From: Actinomycetota bacterium
GTDB lineage: Bacteria > Actinomycetota > Actinomycetes > Nanopelagicales > Nanopelagicaceae
DNA length: 64,000 bases
Reading direction: 5' to 3'
Assembly: GCA_014377015.1 (NCBI GenBank)
Contig: JACMQL010000046.1
Span: 124,001-188,000, forward strand
Shown here: in pieces, positions 37,642 to 46,709 of the stretch
Position numbering within the stretch: the first letter of the stretch is position 1
Layout: every line of letters begins with the position of its first letter
The notes under the pieces: model-generated
What the model saw: the letters and a program-made list of their open reading frames with translations, nothing else
The model's database searches: none
Told to the model about the DNA's origin: nothing
Made by a program: the position numbers and the translations under genes

Positions 37642-38604
37642 ATGACTTTTACTTCAACATCGCCGTTCTCCATTGGGGTGGATGTCGGCGGCACCAAAGT
37701 GCTGGGTGGAGTCGTTGACCGCAAGGGCAACGTCATCGCGCAGGCGCGGCGTGATACGCCCCGGCAAGGCGGGGCAGAATTAACTCGCACCATCGCTGAC
37801 GTTGCCCTTGAACTTATGGGAGCACACGATGTTGGATCCATTGGCGTATCTGCGGCGGGTTTTGTTTCCTCTGATCGTAAGACAATGTTGGCTACTCCCA
37901 ACATCGCAGGTTGGAATGGCGTCAATCTAGATGCGGAGTTGGAGGCGCTTATCGGTCTACCGATTGTCATGGAAAACGACGCGAATGCCGCAGCGTGGGG
38001 CGAAGCAAAATTTGGCGCAGGTATGAACGAGGAACACTTAATGCTCCTCACTATAGGTACCGGAATTGGCGGCGGAATCGTAGTTGATGGCAATTTGTAT
38101 CGGGGCGCTTATGGGGTAGCTGCCGAGTTTGGCCATCTTCGCGTAGTCCCCGAAGGGCACTTGTGCGGTTGTGGTGCGCGTGGATGCTTTGAGCAGTACG
38201 CCTCCGGAAATGCGCTTTTACGCCATGCGCGCGAGGCAATTAGCGCGTCACCTGAAATGGCGCGCAACTTATTGTCGCGAGGTGATGGGACGGTTGAGGC
38301 GATGACAGGCAAACACATTACCGAAGCAGCTCGCGACGGTGACAGCGTCGCACTTGCGGCCTTCAACACCACTTCACAATGGCTCGGCGCTGGCATTGCC
38401 TCGCTTTCGGCAATCCTTGATCCCGCGTGCGTGATCATCGGCGGGGGAGTGATCGACGCTGGCGAAATTTTACTGACTCCCACTCGCGCAGCAGTCGAAA
38501 GATATATGCCTTTTGCAGGCAAGCATCCGAGCCCGAAGATTATTGCTGCGAAATTGGGCAATCTTGCCGGCTTAGTGGGTGCGGCCGATCTTTCGCGTAA
38601 CTAA
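37642..38604 (+). CDS. ROK-family glucokinase
   Basis: This 320-residue kinase phosphorylates glucose or a related hexose with ATP. It has the N-terminal phosphate loop GVDVGGTKVLGGVV, ENDANAAAWGEAKFGAG around the catalytic Asp, GTGIGGG, and the zinc motif CGCGARGCFEQYASG. It lacks a DNA-binding domain. It would channel the glucose released by the GH31 and GH15 enzymes into glycolysis. Confidence 0.92.
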   Translation: MTFTSTSPFSIGVDVGGTKVLGGVVDRKGNVIAQARRDTPRQGGAELTRTIADVALELMGAHDVGSIGVSAAGFVSSDRKTMLATPNIAGWNGVNLDAELEALIGLPIVMENDANAAAWGEAKFGAGMNEEHLMLLTIGTGIGGGIVVDGNLYRGAYGVAAEFGHLRVVPEGHLCGCGARGCFEQYASGNALLRHAREAISASPEMARNLLSRGDGTVEAMTGKHITEAARDGDSVALAAFNTTSQWLGAGIASLSAILDPACVIIGGGVIDAGEILLTPTRAAVERYMPFAGKHPSPKIIAAKLGNLAGLVGAADLSRN

Positions 38605-38617
38605 ATAAATAAAATCG

Positions 38618-39604
38618 TTAATGTGTTTCGAAAGGAAACTTAAGACCGATCTGTCGACGAATCTCATCCATCGCTCGCATAATGATGAGAGTTTCATCCA
38701 GATTGAGCAGAGGTGACTCGGTTAATCCAGCTGCAACGATTCTGGCAAATTCAACAGCTTGTTCACGCAATCCGTGACCTTCGTAGTTGCGTGGATATTC
38801 GGTGACGGACTCATCTTTCATTATGACGCGCATGCTTGCGGGGTTGTAGAAAGTTCGATCAATCTCGAGTCGTCCCAGAGTTCCACAGATGACGGCACGG
38901 CAAGGAGATTTTACGATCATATTCGCCGTAACGATCGCCTGTGCACCTGATGCATAATCAAAAATCGCAGTTGTCTGACTGTCAACGCCGTCCTTTGTGA
39001 ATTTTCCTGTCGCTGTGATTTTCTCTGGAGGTCCCAAAACTAAGTGTGCGAACGACACTGGGTAGATTCCCAAGTCAAGGATTGCGCCACCGGCGTATTC
39101 GGGCAAATTAATTCGCGGAATATTTCTCTCTTGCAGCGCTTGTCCGTGATCTGCCTCGACGTGCAGGATCTCGCCAAGGATTCCATCTTTAAGTATTTGG
39201 CGGACCACTTGAATGTGCGGAAGAAAGCGCGTCCACATAGCTTCCATCAAAGCGAGATTCTTTTCACGCGCCGTATTGATCATCAATTCTGCCTCAGCAG
39301 CAGTAACTGCAAATGGTTTTTCACACAAAACAGGTTTCCCGGCCTGCAACGCCAAAATCGTGTTTGACACGTGATAGGGATGCGGTGTTGCTACGTAAAC
39401 GCCGTCAATAGAGGGATCTGCCACAAGAGATTCATAACTGTCGTACGCCACTGCTCCTGGAAATAAATCTGCGAACGCTTTTGCAGCCTCCATCGAGCGA
39501 GAGCCGACAGCAGCGACTGAATGACCCGTAACGTATTGAAGATCCTTGGCGAAGGCACGTGCGATACCGCCGGTGCTGATAATTCCCCATCTAAAAGTTT
39601 TCAT
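38618..39604 (-). CDS. Gfo/Idh/MocA-family oxidoreductase
   Basis: This 328-residue NAD(P)-dependent dehydrogenase has an N-terminal Rossmann fold (WGIISTGGIARAFAKDL) and the family's EKPFAVTAAEAE motif with the catalytic Lys. The second domain has ILDLGIYPVSFAH. Members oxidise sugars, inositols or dihydrodiols; the substrate is not evident. It stands alone between convergent and divergent genes. Confidence 0.9.
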   Translation of the reverse strand: MKTFRWGIISTGGIARAFAKDLQYVTGHSVAAVGSRSMEAAKAFADLFPGAVAYDSYESLVADPSIDGVYVATPHPYHVSNTILALQAGKPVLCEKPFAVTAAEAELMINTAREKNLALMEAMWTRFLPHIQVVRQILKDGILGEILHVEADHGQALQERNIPRINLPEYAGGAILDLGIYPVSFAHLVLGPPEKITATGKFTKDGVDSQTTAIFDYASGAQAIVTANMIVKSPCRAVICGTLGRLEIDRTFYNPASMRVIMKDESVTEYPRNYEGHGLREQAVEFARIVAAGLTESPLLNLDETLIIMRAMDEIRRQIGLKFPFETH

Positions 39605-39624
39605 AGCCGAAACAGTAAACGCGA

Positions 39625-40629
39625 TTACAAAATTACGCCATCATCTTCAACGGGGGTGTCGCGCAGTGCGTAAAAGAAATATACGAGCCCACCGATAAAT
39701 GCCAGAATTCCGGGCCACGGCTCAATCCCAAGTGGATCGAAGTAGGTTATGGCTGCAACAAGTGTGTATATAGGCCCAAGAATCATCGCAATAAATGCGC
39801 GGCGCTTCCGTGGATCTGCTATTGGTGCGAGTTTCGGGTCAGGTGCATTGAAATGTTCAATATCTGCAAAATGGTCGAGGTATTCGAGTTGGTCTAGATA
39901 AGTTGTAGGCGTTGATTCGTCCAGCGAAAGACCTTCAACAATTGACTGGAATTCCGCATTGATAAGTTCTGCATCGGCAATGTCGGCAATGTCAACTATT
40001 TCTGCGACATCGGATAACCAAAGTCCGCCCGTAACTTCTTCTATGAAAGCAGCGGTCTCAGTGATAATCAGATCCGAATCACTCGAAGTCTGCTCGAGAA
40101 GTATTTCCCGAATAAAGGGAGAGGAAATATTGTCGGCGATTACGGCTGCATTCGTTGCGGATTCGTTGCGTCCGTTCGAGAATGACATCTGAATTATCGG
40201 TTGCACAATCTGCCCAAGTTCACTACGAATGGGTGCCCACAAGGTGCGCTGACTTCGCCTGATGTTTGGAAATGTCGGTTCGATGATTACTAATCCGTCA
40301 ACGTCATTGCTGTACAACTCCGCGATCCTTAACGCGAGGGTCGCGCCCATGGAGATTCCAACCACGAAAACTGATTCGCACGATTCATGCAATTTAGCCA
40401 GAAGTTCCTGGGATCCCTCAAACCAAATCGGCCATTCGTGTTCTCTTAGGTCTCCCCAGTTTTCGATACGGGTTGGGGGACTAGCCACGGCCACGGATCT
40501 GTTGAGCGCATGCAGAGAATGAGCCATGGTTGAGGCAAGTTCGTGCGGATCAGAGGATTGGCTCACGATTAGGACGCCGATATTTCCGCCCGCTAGCATA
40601 AAATTGTGCGGATTTGAGCCCGTATCCAT
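39625..40629 (-). CDS. Degenerate alpha/beta-hydrolase with C-terminal membrane hairpin
   Basis: This 334-residue protein keeps the nucleophile elbow of a carboxylesterase-type hydrolase (VVGISMGATLALRIAELY), but the oxyanion-hole HG motif at the N-terminus is replaced (VLIVSQSSD), and the region that should carry the acid and His is an acidic, low-complexity stretch (VAEIVDIADIADAELINAE). The C-terminus has two membrane spans (about residues 271-320) after a basic RKRR. It may be an inactive or repurposed hydrolase fused to a small membrane domain. Confidence 0.65.
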   Translation of the reverse strand: MDTGSNPHNFMLAGGNIGVLIVSQSSDPHELASTMAHSLHALNRSVAVASPPTRIENWGDLREHEWPIWFEGSQELLAKLHESCESVFVVGISMGATLALRIAELYSNDVDGLVIIEPTFPNIRRSQRTLWAPIRSELGQIVQPIIQMSFSNGRNESATNAAVIADNISSPFIREILLEQTSSDSDLIITETAAFIEEVTGGLWLSDVAEIVDIADIADAELINAEFQSIVEGLSLDESTPTTYLDQLEYLDHFADIEHFNAPDPKLAPIADPRKRRAFIAMILGPIYTLVAAITYFDPLGIEPWPGILAFIGGLVYFFYALRDTPVEDDGVIL

Positions 40630-40681
40630 TTGCCCATAGTGTCATAGTGGCGCGGAACCCACTAAATTGGTCTCCTGCGCG

Positions 40682-40734
40682 GGTCGGCCGACCGCGACAA
40701 TATGTGGCACAAGAGTCGGACTAAGTCGGACTAA
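40682..40734. repeat. Palindrome and tandem decamer upstream of plsC
   Basis: A 12-base palindrome GGTCGGCCGACC (40682-40693) is followed by a tandem repeat of GTCGGACTAA (40715-40724 and 40725-40734) that runs up to the plsC ribosome site. Both lie in the divergent region between the hydrolase-like gene and plsC and may be regulatory. Confidence 0.55.
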
Positions 40735-40748
40735 GAAGGTGAGGCGCT

Positions 40749-41435
40749 ATGGTCAATCTTCCCTACGGGGTATTGCGCGCATTCCTCACCCCCTTTCTCA
40801 TGGTGCTCTTTCGTCCGAAAGTCACTGGACTAAGACATGTACCTGCCACTGGACCAGTAATCATCGCTTCCAACCACCTGTCTTTCAGCGATTCAGTATT
40901 CATGCCGTTAGTGGTTCCACGAAAAGTAACTTTTTTAGCCAAGAGCGAGTACTTCACCTCGCCGGGTCCCAAAGGCTTGCTCAAAAAGTTAACTTTTATT
41001 GCCCTTGGCCAAGTGCCAGTAGATCGATCCGGTGGACGCAGGAGCGAAGCAGCGTTGGTCACTGGCTTGAAGGTTCTCTCCGAAGGCAACTGCATTGGGA
41101 TATATCCCGAAGGCACGCGTTCACCAGATGGACGGCTGTACAAGGGTCGCACTGGAATTGTGAGATTGGCGATTGAGTCAGGTGCGCCAATCGTGCCAGT
41201 TGCGATGTTTGATACAGACAAAATTCAACCTACCGGAAAAGTTGTTCCAAAAATCATGCGCGTCAAAATGATCTTTGGTGAACCGATTTATATGACGGGG
41301 GATCCGACCAATTTACAATTACTTCGTGATTTGACGGATGACCTGATGCGCAAAATTCAACAACTTTCAGGTCAAGAGTACGTTGACATCTACGCCACAC
41401 GACGTAAAGCCGAAGTCGACGACTCGGAGAAATAG
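40749..41435 (+). CDS. plsC: 1-acylglycerol-3-phosphate acyltransferase (PlsC family)
   Basis: This 228-residue enzyme makes phosphatidic acid from lysophosphatidic acid. The HX4D catalytic motif is H43 to D48 (NHLSFSD), the substrate motif is YPEGTRSPDG and GAPIVPVA follows. The ATG has a strong GGTGAGG ribosome site. M. tuberculosis Rv2182c occupies the same position relative to fadD15 and the PimB' gene. Confidence 0.92.
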   Translation: MVNLPYGVLRAFLTPFLMVLFRPKVTGLRHVPATGPVIIASNHLSFSDSVFMPLVVPRKVTFLAKSEYFTSPGPKGLLKKLTFIALGQVPVDRSGGRRSEAALVTGLKVLSEGNCIGIYPEGTRSPDGRLYKGRTGIVRLAIESGAPIVPVAMFDTDKIQPTGKVVPKIMRVKMIFGEPIYMTGDPTNLQLLRDLTDDLMRKIQQLSGQEYVDIYATRRKAEVDDSEK

Positions 41436-41439
41436 AGTT

Positions 41440-42117
41440 TCAATCTTCTAGTCTTAAGCGCTCAATGAGGTAGTTACAGGTGGCGCACTCTGCTCCAGAT
41501 TCTGGCACTGGTCCTTCCAGAACCGAAATGAAATCTGCTATCACATCGAGAAAATTCTGCGGATTGCGCGACACGGGTACGTATGACTGTTCAACTCCAA
41601 AACCGTACGCGGACGCATCTCTGATTACGTTTCGCGGCTTCCAGATAAGGAGTCCTATCGATGCCACGCTGGCAGCCTTGCCCGCTGCCGGTTTTTCGAG
41701 AGCATATGCGTAGGCCTCTAGCTGGGGAGAATAAAATGCACCTGAGTCGCGCGAACTGTCAGAGACTTTGCAATCAATCAAAGCAATTGTGCCGTCCTCA
41801 TTTTCTGCCACAAGATCGTACTTTCCCAGTATGCGCCACCTGGTCGATTCACCGTTGATGACTAGTGGTGTGCTCTTCACCCATTCGGCGAGTCGGTTGA
41901 CTCTGCCAGGGCGAAGCGAGGGATCAATGTCGCGCGTATGAGCTCCGGAGAAATTCCTCTCTTGCAGAGATGAAAGCGTTCCGACCAGTGGGAAGGAACC
42001 AGGCATCACGACTTTGTGCCAGTACTTAATCCAAAGACAGCGCTTACACGTGGACAAGCCGAAGGTAAGGTCAGAGGGAGAAATATTTTCGCGCGCTGGT
42101 TTGGCAGGTTTTCTCAT
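41440..42117 (-). CDS. Stand-alone Cas4/RecB-like PD-(D/E)XK nuclease
   Basis: This 225-residue protein has the RecB/Cas4-type nuclease core: D101 (GKYDLV), D115 and K117 (IDCKVS), and the downstream QxxxY motif (Q132, Y136 in PQLEAYAYAL). Cysteines C24 and C27 (CKRC) near the N-terminus and C211 and C214 (CATC) near the C-terminus could hold an iron-sulfur cluster that pins the two ends together, as in Cas4 and AddB, although Cas4 uses one plus three Cys. There is no CRISPR array or helicase nearby. Its ATG overlaps the stop of the MFS gene by 4 bases. Confidence 0.75.
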   Translation of the reverse strand: MRKPAKPARENISPSDLTFGLSTCKRCLWIKYWHKVVMPGSFPLVGTLSSLQERNFSGAHTRDIDPSLRPGRVNRLAEWVKSTPLVINGESTRWRILGKYDLVAENEDGTIALIDCKVSDSSRDSGAFYSPQLEAYAYALEKPAAGKAASVASIGLLIWKPRNVIRDASAYGFGVEQSYVPVSRNPQNFLDVIADFISVLEGPVPESGAECATCNYLIERLRLED

Positions 42118-43364
42118 GCGCTTAGTGTGCCCATCGCAGCTGACATCCCACCACTAGTGGACCGCAGGGACCAGATACCGAGCAGCGCGACCGGGACGCT
42201 GGCGAGGACGCATAGCCAGCCATAACTCAGTGTTGCAATTATGATTCCAGCTAAGGCACCGCCGCCTGCACCCGCGAGGTTCATCGCCAAGTCAGAGGTG
42301 CCTTGCGAAGCCGAGCGGAATTCGTGAGTGACGGATTCTGCCAGAAGTGCGGATCCAGCGATCATGGTGCACGACCATCCCAAGCCGAGTAGGAACAATC
42401 CGAAACCGAGTGAGACAGTGCTCGTACCTGGCGATTTTCCAGAAACTGCGCATGAGAGAAGCAAGATCGCAACACCAATTTGGATCACCCGTTTGCGTCC
42501 CAGTGAATCGCTGAGAAGTCCGACAATCGGAGAGAAGGCATACATGCCTGCCACGTGAACGCTGATCACAAGTCCGATAATCGTCAACGTTACATCGACA
42601 TGAGCCATATGTACTGGAGTCATAACCATGACGGAGACCATTGCCAAATGTCCAATTGCTATCGAGACAATCGCAAAAAGTGCGCCGGGATTTTCGCGAA
42701 TCGTGTGCAAGGTTGCGCGTGTTGAATGATGCACTGCGGGCGCAGAATCTGAATGTTGAGAAATTTGGGAAATTAGATATGGATCGGGACGAAGAAATAT
42801 GAGAATGATTGTCGCGGCTAATGTGAGAGTCACGAGGGCAAGTAAGTAGGGTCCGACCAAACGAGGCAGTCCTATCCATTGGGCAAATGAACCTGATGGT
42901 CCCATCAAGTTCGGACCCGCAACGGCTCCGACAGTCGAACCCCAAACGACAAAGGAAAGTCGTCGCGCACGAGTCTCATGTGATGCGAGATCGACGGCCG
43001 CGAAACGCGCCTGGTAGCCAGCCGCTGATGCTGCTCCTACAAGAAAGGCGCCCATCAACATCAGGGCAAGAATTCGAGTAGTGCCGCCGAGGATCGCAAT
43101 CACGGCACCTAGCGCGCCACAGAAATAGCCAGCGGATAGGGCAAGGCGACGACCGCCTTTGCGAGTGAGTCGCGAAAGTGGAATCGCCATTGCGGCAGCT
43201 CCGAGCACTCCGCTGGTTTGTGCTAAACCTGCGTAGGTCTCTGAATGAGAAATTGATGCGACGAGCAATGAACCTGCGGCAACCGTTCCTGCGGTACCGA
43301 TGCCGGTGAGAACTTGCGCTGAGGTAAGCACTCGCACCACGCGAACTTCAAGATTGGCGTTCAT
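42114..43364 (-). CDS. MFS transporter
   Basis: This 416-residue protein has about twelve hydrophobic spans and an MFS loop motif (PLSRLTRKGGRRLALSAG; second-half equivalent GLLSDSLGRKR). It is probably a drug or metabolite exporter. It is placed between the LysE gene (3-base gap) and the nuclease gene (4-base overlap), so the three form an operon. Confidence 0.88.
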   Translation of the reverse strand: MNANLEVRVVRVLTSAQVLTGIGTAGTVAAGSLLVASISHSETYAGLAQTSGVLGAAAMAIPLSRLTRKGGRRLALSAGYFCGALGAVIAILGGTTRILALMLMGAFLVGAASAAGYQARFAAVDLASHETRARRLSFVVWGSTVGAVAGPNLMGPSGSFAQWIGLPRLVGPYLLALVTLTLAATIILIFLRPDPYLISQISQHSDSAPAVHHSTRATLHTIRENPGALFAIVSIAIGHLAMVSVMVMTPVHMAHVDVTLTIIGLVISVHVAGMYAFSPIVGLLSDSLGRKRVIQIGVAILLLSCAVSGKSPGTSTVSLGFGLFLLGLGWSCTMIAGSALLAESVTHEFRSASQGTSDLAMNLAGAGGGALAGIIIATLSYGWLCVLASVPVALLGIWSLRSTSGGMSAAMGTLSA

Positions 43365-43367
43365 AAT

Positions 43368-44018
43368 TTATGAAAATGCATAACGAATTGCCGAGATAAT
43401 TACTAGGGCTCCTAAAATCATCATTACAACGCCGCCGGCAGTTCGAAGTGCGACCAATCGACTTGCCTCCCCAGAGAGCCATATGCGAGCCGTTCCAGCG
43501 ACCAGACCCCAAGTGCCATCGGAGAGCGCTGCCATAGTACAAAAAAGTGCGCCGAGTAATAGGAGTTGGCTCGTAACACTGCCGCGCTCGCGGTCGATGA
43601 ACTGCGGTAGCACGGCTGCAAAAAAGACGAGAGTTTTTGGATTGAGAATTCCGACGAGGAACCCGTCGCGAGCCGATCGCATAGGCGAGGGATGTGCGCC
43701 TTTTCCTTTTGCCATCTCTTGCGCATGCACATGCCGTTGTCGCAGTGCATCTATGCCCAGATAGACCAGGTACGCCCCTCCACCCCATTGAATCGCGCCG
43801 TACGCCACGTCAGAGCGTTGTAGAAGTGGACCTAGCCCAACTGCGATAAGCACGGAGAGGAGAAAGACTCCGGAGGCATTGCCAATCACCGTGAATACGG
43901 CAGTCATACGTCCCCAGGCGATAGCGCGGGCGATGATAAAAAGAACGCTGGGACCAGGCGCAAGGATTATCAGCATTGAGGTGAGGATGTACTCCCAAAG
44001 ATTTGATGGGATGACCAT
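43368..44018 (-). CDS. LysE/RhtB-family amino acid exporter
   Basis: This 216-residue membrane protein has six hydrophobic spans and the family start LAPGPSVLFIIARAIAWGR, with GNASGVFLL following. Members export amino acids such as lysine, threonine or homoserine. It heads the LysE-MFS-nuclease operon and diverges from the PadR gene. Confidence 0.9.
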   Translation of the reverse strand: MVIPSNLWEYILTSMLIILAPGPSVLFIIARAIAWGRMTAVFTVIGNASGVFLLSVLIAVGLGPLLQRSDVAYGAIQWGGGAYLVYLGIDALRQRHVHAQEMAKGKGAHPSPMRSARDGFLVGILNPKTLVFFAAVLPQFIDRERGSVTSQLLLLGALFCTMAALSDGTWGLVAGTARIWLSGEASRLVALRTAGGVVMMILGALVIISAIRYAFS

Positions 44019-44134
44019 TTGGCTAATCTAAACCACCAGCCCTGATGAGGGTCATCTGAGGACCTCCAGGGGAGGCGCGCCTCGACGTGGCCGGAGTTGC
44101 GACAGATTTGCCCCCTTGGATATAACGCAATAAC

Positions 44135-44164
44135 ATATCGTTTGATATATCGAATGGATATATC
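44135..44164. promoter_or_regulatory. ATATCG/GATATATC repeat cluster upstream of the PadR gene
   Basis: The palindrome GATATATC occurs at 44144-44151 and 44157-44164, 13 bases apart, with a third related ATATCG at about 44135. They lie 28-57 bases before the PadR start in the divergent region and fit an autoregulatory operator. A possible role on the LysE side cannot be excluded. Confidence 0.6.
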
Positions 44165-44191
44165 GTCTCGCTAGTCGATATTGAGGATTTG

Positions 44192-44728
44192 ATGCGTTCA
44201 CGAAGTGAATCTCTGGAGTTTGCGCTTCTTGGGCTCCTTTCACAGAACGAGCTCCATGGCTATGAACTTCGTAAGCGACTGACGACAATTTATGGTCCCT
44301 TCCGCGCCCTGTCCTTCTCCGTCCTCTACCCGCAGTTGCGACGCATGCTTGAAGCTGGGTTGATCGAGGAGACCTTCTCTGAAGATGGCGGAATCTCGCG
44401 GCGCTCGCGCATTGTTTACCGGCTATCGCAAAAGGGCCAAGCGCGTTTTGCGCGTCTGACTGAGACGGTGAGCCCAGATACGTGGGAAGACGAGGGATTC
44501 GAGGTTCGCTTCGCTTTTTTTAGCCCGACATCGGAGGCAAATCGAGTTCGCATTCTTGAGGGACGACACCGTCGCCTCAAAGAGAGAGCAGAAATTTTGC
44601 GCGGGGAACTTGAGAAGTCGCCCGTAGGAATTGATAAGTACTTAGAAGAATGGCGACGTCATTCTTTGGAATCCGCCGAGCGAGAAATCGCCTGGTTGGA
44701 GGACATGATTAAGACCGAGAGGAAATAG
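44192..44728 (+). CDS. PadR-family transcriptional regulator
   Basis: This protein (178 residues from the ATG at 44192) has a PadR winged helix ([23 protein letters not shown], then [16 protein letters not shown]) and a C-terminal coiled dimerisation helix. The ATG has a GAGG site; an in-frame TTG just upstream is not used. It lies one base before the ino1 start, so the two are co-transcribed and it probably regulates inositol synthesis and itself. Confidence 0.92.
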   Translation: MRSRSESLEFALLGLLSQNELHGYELRKRLTTIYGPFRALSFSVLYPQLRRMLEAGLIEETFSEDGGISRRSRIVYRLSQKGQARFARLTETVSPDTWEDEGFEVRFAFFSPTSEANRVRILEGRHRRLKERAEILRGELEKSPVGIDKYLEEWRRHSLESAEREIAWLEDMIKTERK

Positions 44729-44729
44729 C

Positions 44730-45827
44730 GTGACAATCACCACTGGAAAAGGCGACATTCGTGTCGCAATTGTTGGAGTCGGTAACTGTGCAAATTCACT
44801 TGTACAAGGGGTCGTCTACTACAAGGACGCGGCAACTGATCAGGAAATTCCGGGACTGATGCACGCCGTTGTCGGCGGCTATCACATCAGCAACGTGAAG
44901 TTTGTCGCGGCCTTTGATGTTGATCAGAAGAAGGTTGGCCTCGATCTGGCTGATGCAATCTGGGCGAGCGAAAACAACACAATTAAATTTGCCGATGTAA
45001 CACAATCTGGCGTGAGCGTGCAACGCGGAGTGACCCTTGATGGACTTGGTCGTTACTATCGCGAGACGATCACGGAATCAACTGCTGAACCAGTTGACGT
45101 AGTACAAGTTCTTAAAGACGAAGCGGTCGATGTACTGATCTGCTATTTGCCAGTGGGATCGGAAGAAGCGGCCAAGTTCTACGCACAGTGTGCGATTGAC
45201 GCCGGTTGTGCTTTCGTGAATGCACTTCCAGTATTCATCGCGTCTGATCCCGTATGGGCAGCAAAATTCACTGACGCAGGAATCCCAATTGTTGGCGACG
45301 ACATAAAGAGCCAGGTTGGGGCAACAATTACGCACCGCATTATGGCCAAATTGTTCCAGGATCGAGGAGTTCACCTTGATCGCACTTACCAACTCAATGT
45401 TGGTGGAAACATGGACTTCAAGAATATGTTGGAGCGCGATCGCCTTGAGTCAAAAAAGATTTCAAAGACTAACTCTGTAACATCTCAACTAGACCACGAT
45501 CTCGGCGCGCGCAATGTTCACATTGGCCCATCGGATTATATTCCATGGCTCGATGATCGTAAGTGGGCTTATGTTCGTCTTGAAGGTCGCGCCTTCGGCG
45601 ATGTTCCTTTGAATCTCGAATACAAACTCGAGGTATGGGATTCACCAAACTCTGCTGGTGTCATCATTGATGCGCTTCGCTGCGCGAAGCTTGCCCTCGA
45701 TCGAGGAGTCGGCGGACCGCTTCTTTCGCCAGCTAGCTATTTCATGAAGACGCCGCCGATTCAGTACACAGATGAACAAGCACATAATCGCACGGAGGAA
45801 TTTATCGCTGGAACTATTGAGCGCTAG
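44730..45827 (+). CDS. ino1: Inositol-3-phosphate synthase
   Basis: This 365-residue NAD-dependent enzyme converts glucose-6-phosphate to inositol-3-phosphate. It has the dinucleotide motif [31 protein letters not shown] and the [12 protein letters not shown] segment typical of actinobacterial Ino1. The GTG start is one base after the PadR stop. Inositol is needed for phosphatidylinositol and its mannosides, consistent with the PimB'-like gene in this window. Confidence 0.95.
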   Translation: MTITTGKGDIRVAIVGVGNCANSLVQGVVYYKDAATDQEIPGLMHAVVGGYHISNVKFVAAFDVDQKKVGLDLADAIWASENNTIKFADVTQSGVSVQRGVTLDGLGRYYRETITESTAEPVDVVQVLKDEAVDVLICYLPVGSEEAAKFYAQCAIDAGCAFVNALPVFIASDPVWAAKFTDAGIPIVGDDIKSQVGATITHRIMAKLFQDRGVHLDRTYQLNVGGNMDFKNMLERDRLESKKISKTNSVTSQLDHDLGARNVHIGPSDYIPWLDDRKWAYVRLEGRAFGDVPLNLEYKLEVWDSPNSAGVIIDALRCAKLALDRGVGGPLLSPASYFMKTPPIQYTDEQAHNRTEEFIAGTIER

Positions 45828-45870
45828 AGGACCAGATAATTCTGAATAAGTAATTGCAAAAAAGCATTAA

Positions 45871-45902
45871 AAAGCACCCCCCGAAGAATCGGGGGGTGCT
45901 TT
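45871..45902. terminator. Strong bidirectional terminator
   Basis: A perfect 14-base stem (AAAGCACCCCCCGA at 45871-45884 and its complement at 45889-45902) with a 4-base AGAA loop and T-rich sequence on both sides. It lies between ino1 and the convergent membrane-protein gene and should end both transcripts. Confidence 0.93.
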
Positions 45903-45928
45903 TCTTCACCCTCACGGAGAGTAGAGGG

Positions 45929-46510
45929 CTAGATCATCGCCCCTTCTGGGGTGCGACGAAGGTGTACCCAACCAGCGATTGCGAAGAGGAGGAGCAGGAG
46001 CCCTCCAATTAGCATTACACCTGCGCCGATCATGGCAATCTGTCCCATTTGCCAAAATGCATACGCGGTGAGGAGCGTGCCTCGCAGAGTTGTGCCCTTG
46101 AAAACGGTGTCTACTATTCCAGCGGCTTTTGCGGCAGCAGCTTTTAGATCTGCATTTTCTGGATCAGTTGCAGCAGCTGCACCAGCGGCACGATTAGCAG
46201 TTGAAGCTTCCGCATAAGTTGGCATCCCCGAAAGATGGAATCCCAAATAGTGATCCGCATACATCTGTGCTTCCTTACCGGTGTCCATCAAGGCATTTCC
46301 GTTTGCCTTAAAGAATGCGGTGACGTCAGCACTTTCTTTCGGGTTGCCAGTCTCGGCTGGCATCGTGATTTTCTGGGCCGACAACTGTGAAGATACGGTG
46401 TCATTGGTAAAGTTATAGCCCCAGTTGAGTAGACCGGCTGCGACGAATAAGAAAATTGATAGTCCAAAACCCACAAGGGTGACCATCCCATCAAAGGTAC
46501 GACGTTTCAT
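45929..46510 (-). CDS. Actinobacterial two-span membrane protein of unknown function
   Basis: This 193-residue protein has one membrane span near the N-terminus (LVGFGLSIFLFVAAGLL), an external Ala- and Asp-rich loop of about 110 residues, a second hydrophobic segment near the C-terminus (AMIGAGVMLIGGLLLLLFAIAG) and a basic tail. The topology fits proteins with no known function that are common in actinobacteria. It stands alone with its own upstream region. Confidence 0.75.
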   Translation of the reverse strand: MKRRTFDGMVTLVGFGLSIFLFVAAGLLNWGYNFTNDTVSSQLSAQKITMPAETGNPKESADVTAFFKANGNALMDTGKEAQMYADHYLGFHLSGMPTYAEASTANRAAGAAAATDPENADLKAAAAKAAGIVDTVFKGTTLRGTLLTAYAFWQMGQIAMIGAGVMLIGGLLLLLFAIAGWVHLRRTPEGAMI

Positions 46511-46709
46511 TTTTTTCTCTCCTTTTATGTCCCAAGATTAGAACAGGACAATTAATACGCTCTTTTGCACTCCTCGGTAAGAAAAAGGTGAGTGCCAGCC
46601 CCTGATGGACTGTGACTTATCTTAACAAGTTAAGTATGTCACGCGAAAGGATTTTGGAAATATAAATGGAAAAGCAAAGTACATTTAAGTTTTGCTTTGC
46701 AGAAAAAAT
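46511..46709. other. Intergenic region with two stem-loops
   Basis: These 199 AT-rich bases hold an imperfect inverted repeat, GTGAC...CTTAAC-aa-GTTAAG...GTCAC (46612-46642), about 100 bases before the membrane-protein start. A second one, AAAGCAAA...TTTGCTTT, lies before 46700, downstream of the lone LuxR gene, and may end its transcript. No gene is visible. Confidence 0.5.

Noticed and set aside
41440-42117. CRISPR-associated Cas4
   Set aside because: No CRISPR repeats, cas1/cas2 or effector genes are present; the cysteine pattern also differs, so it is called Cas4/RecB-like only.
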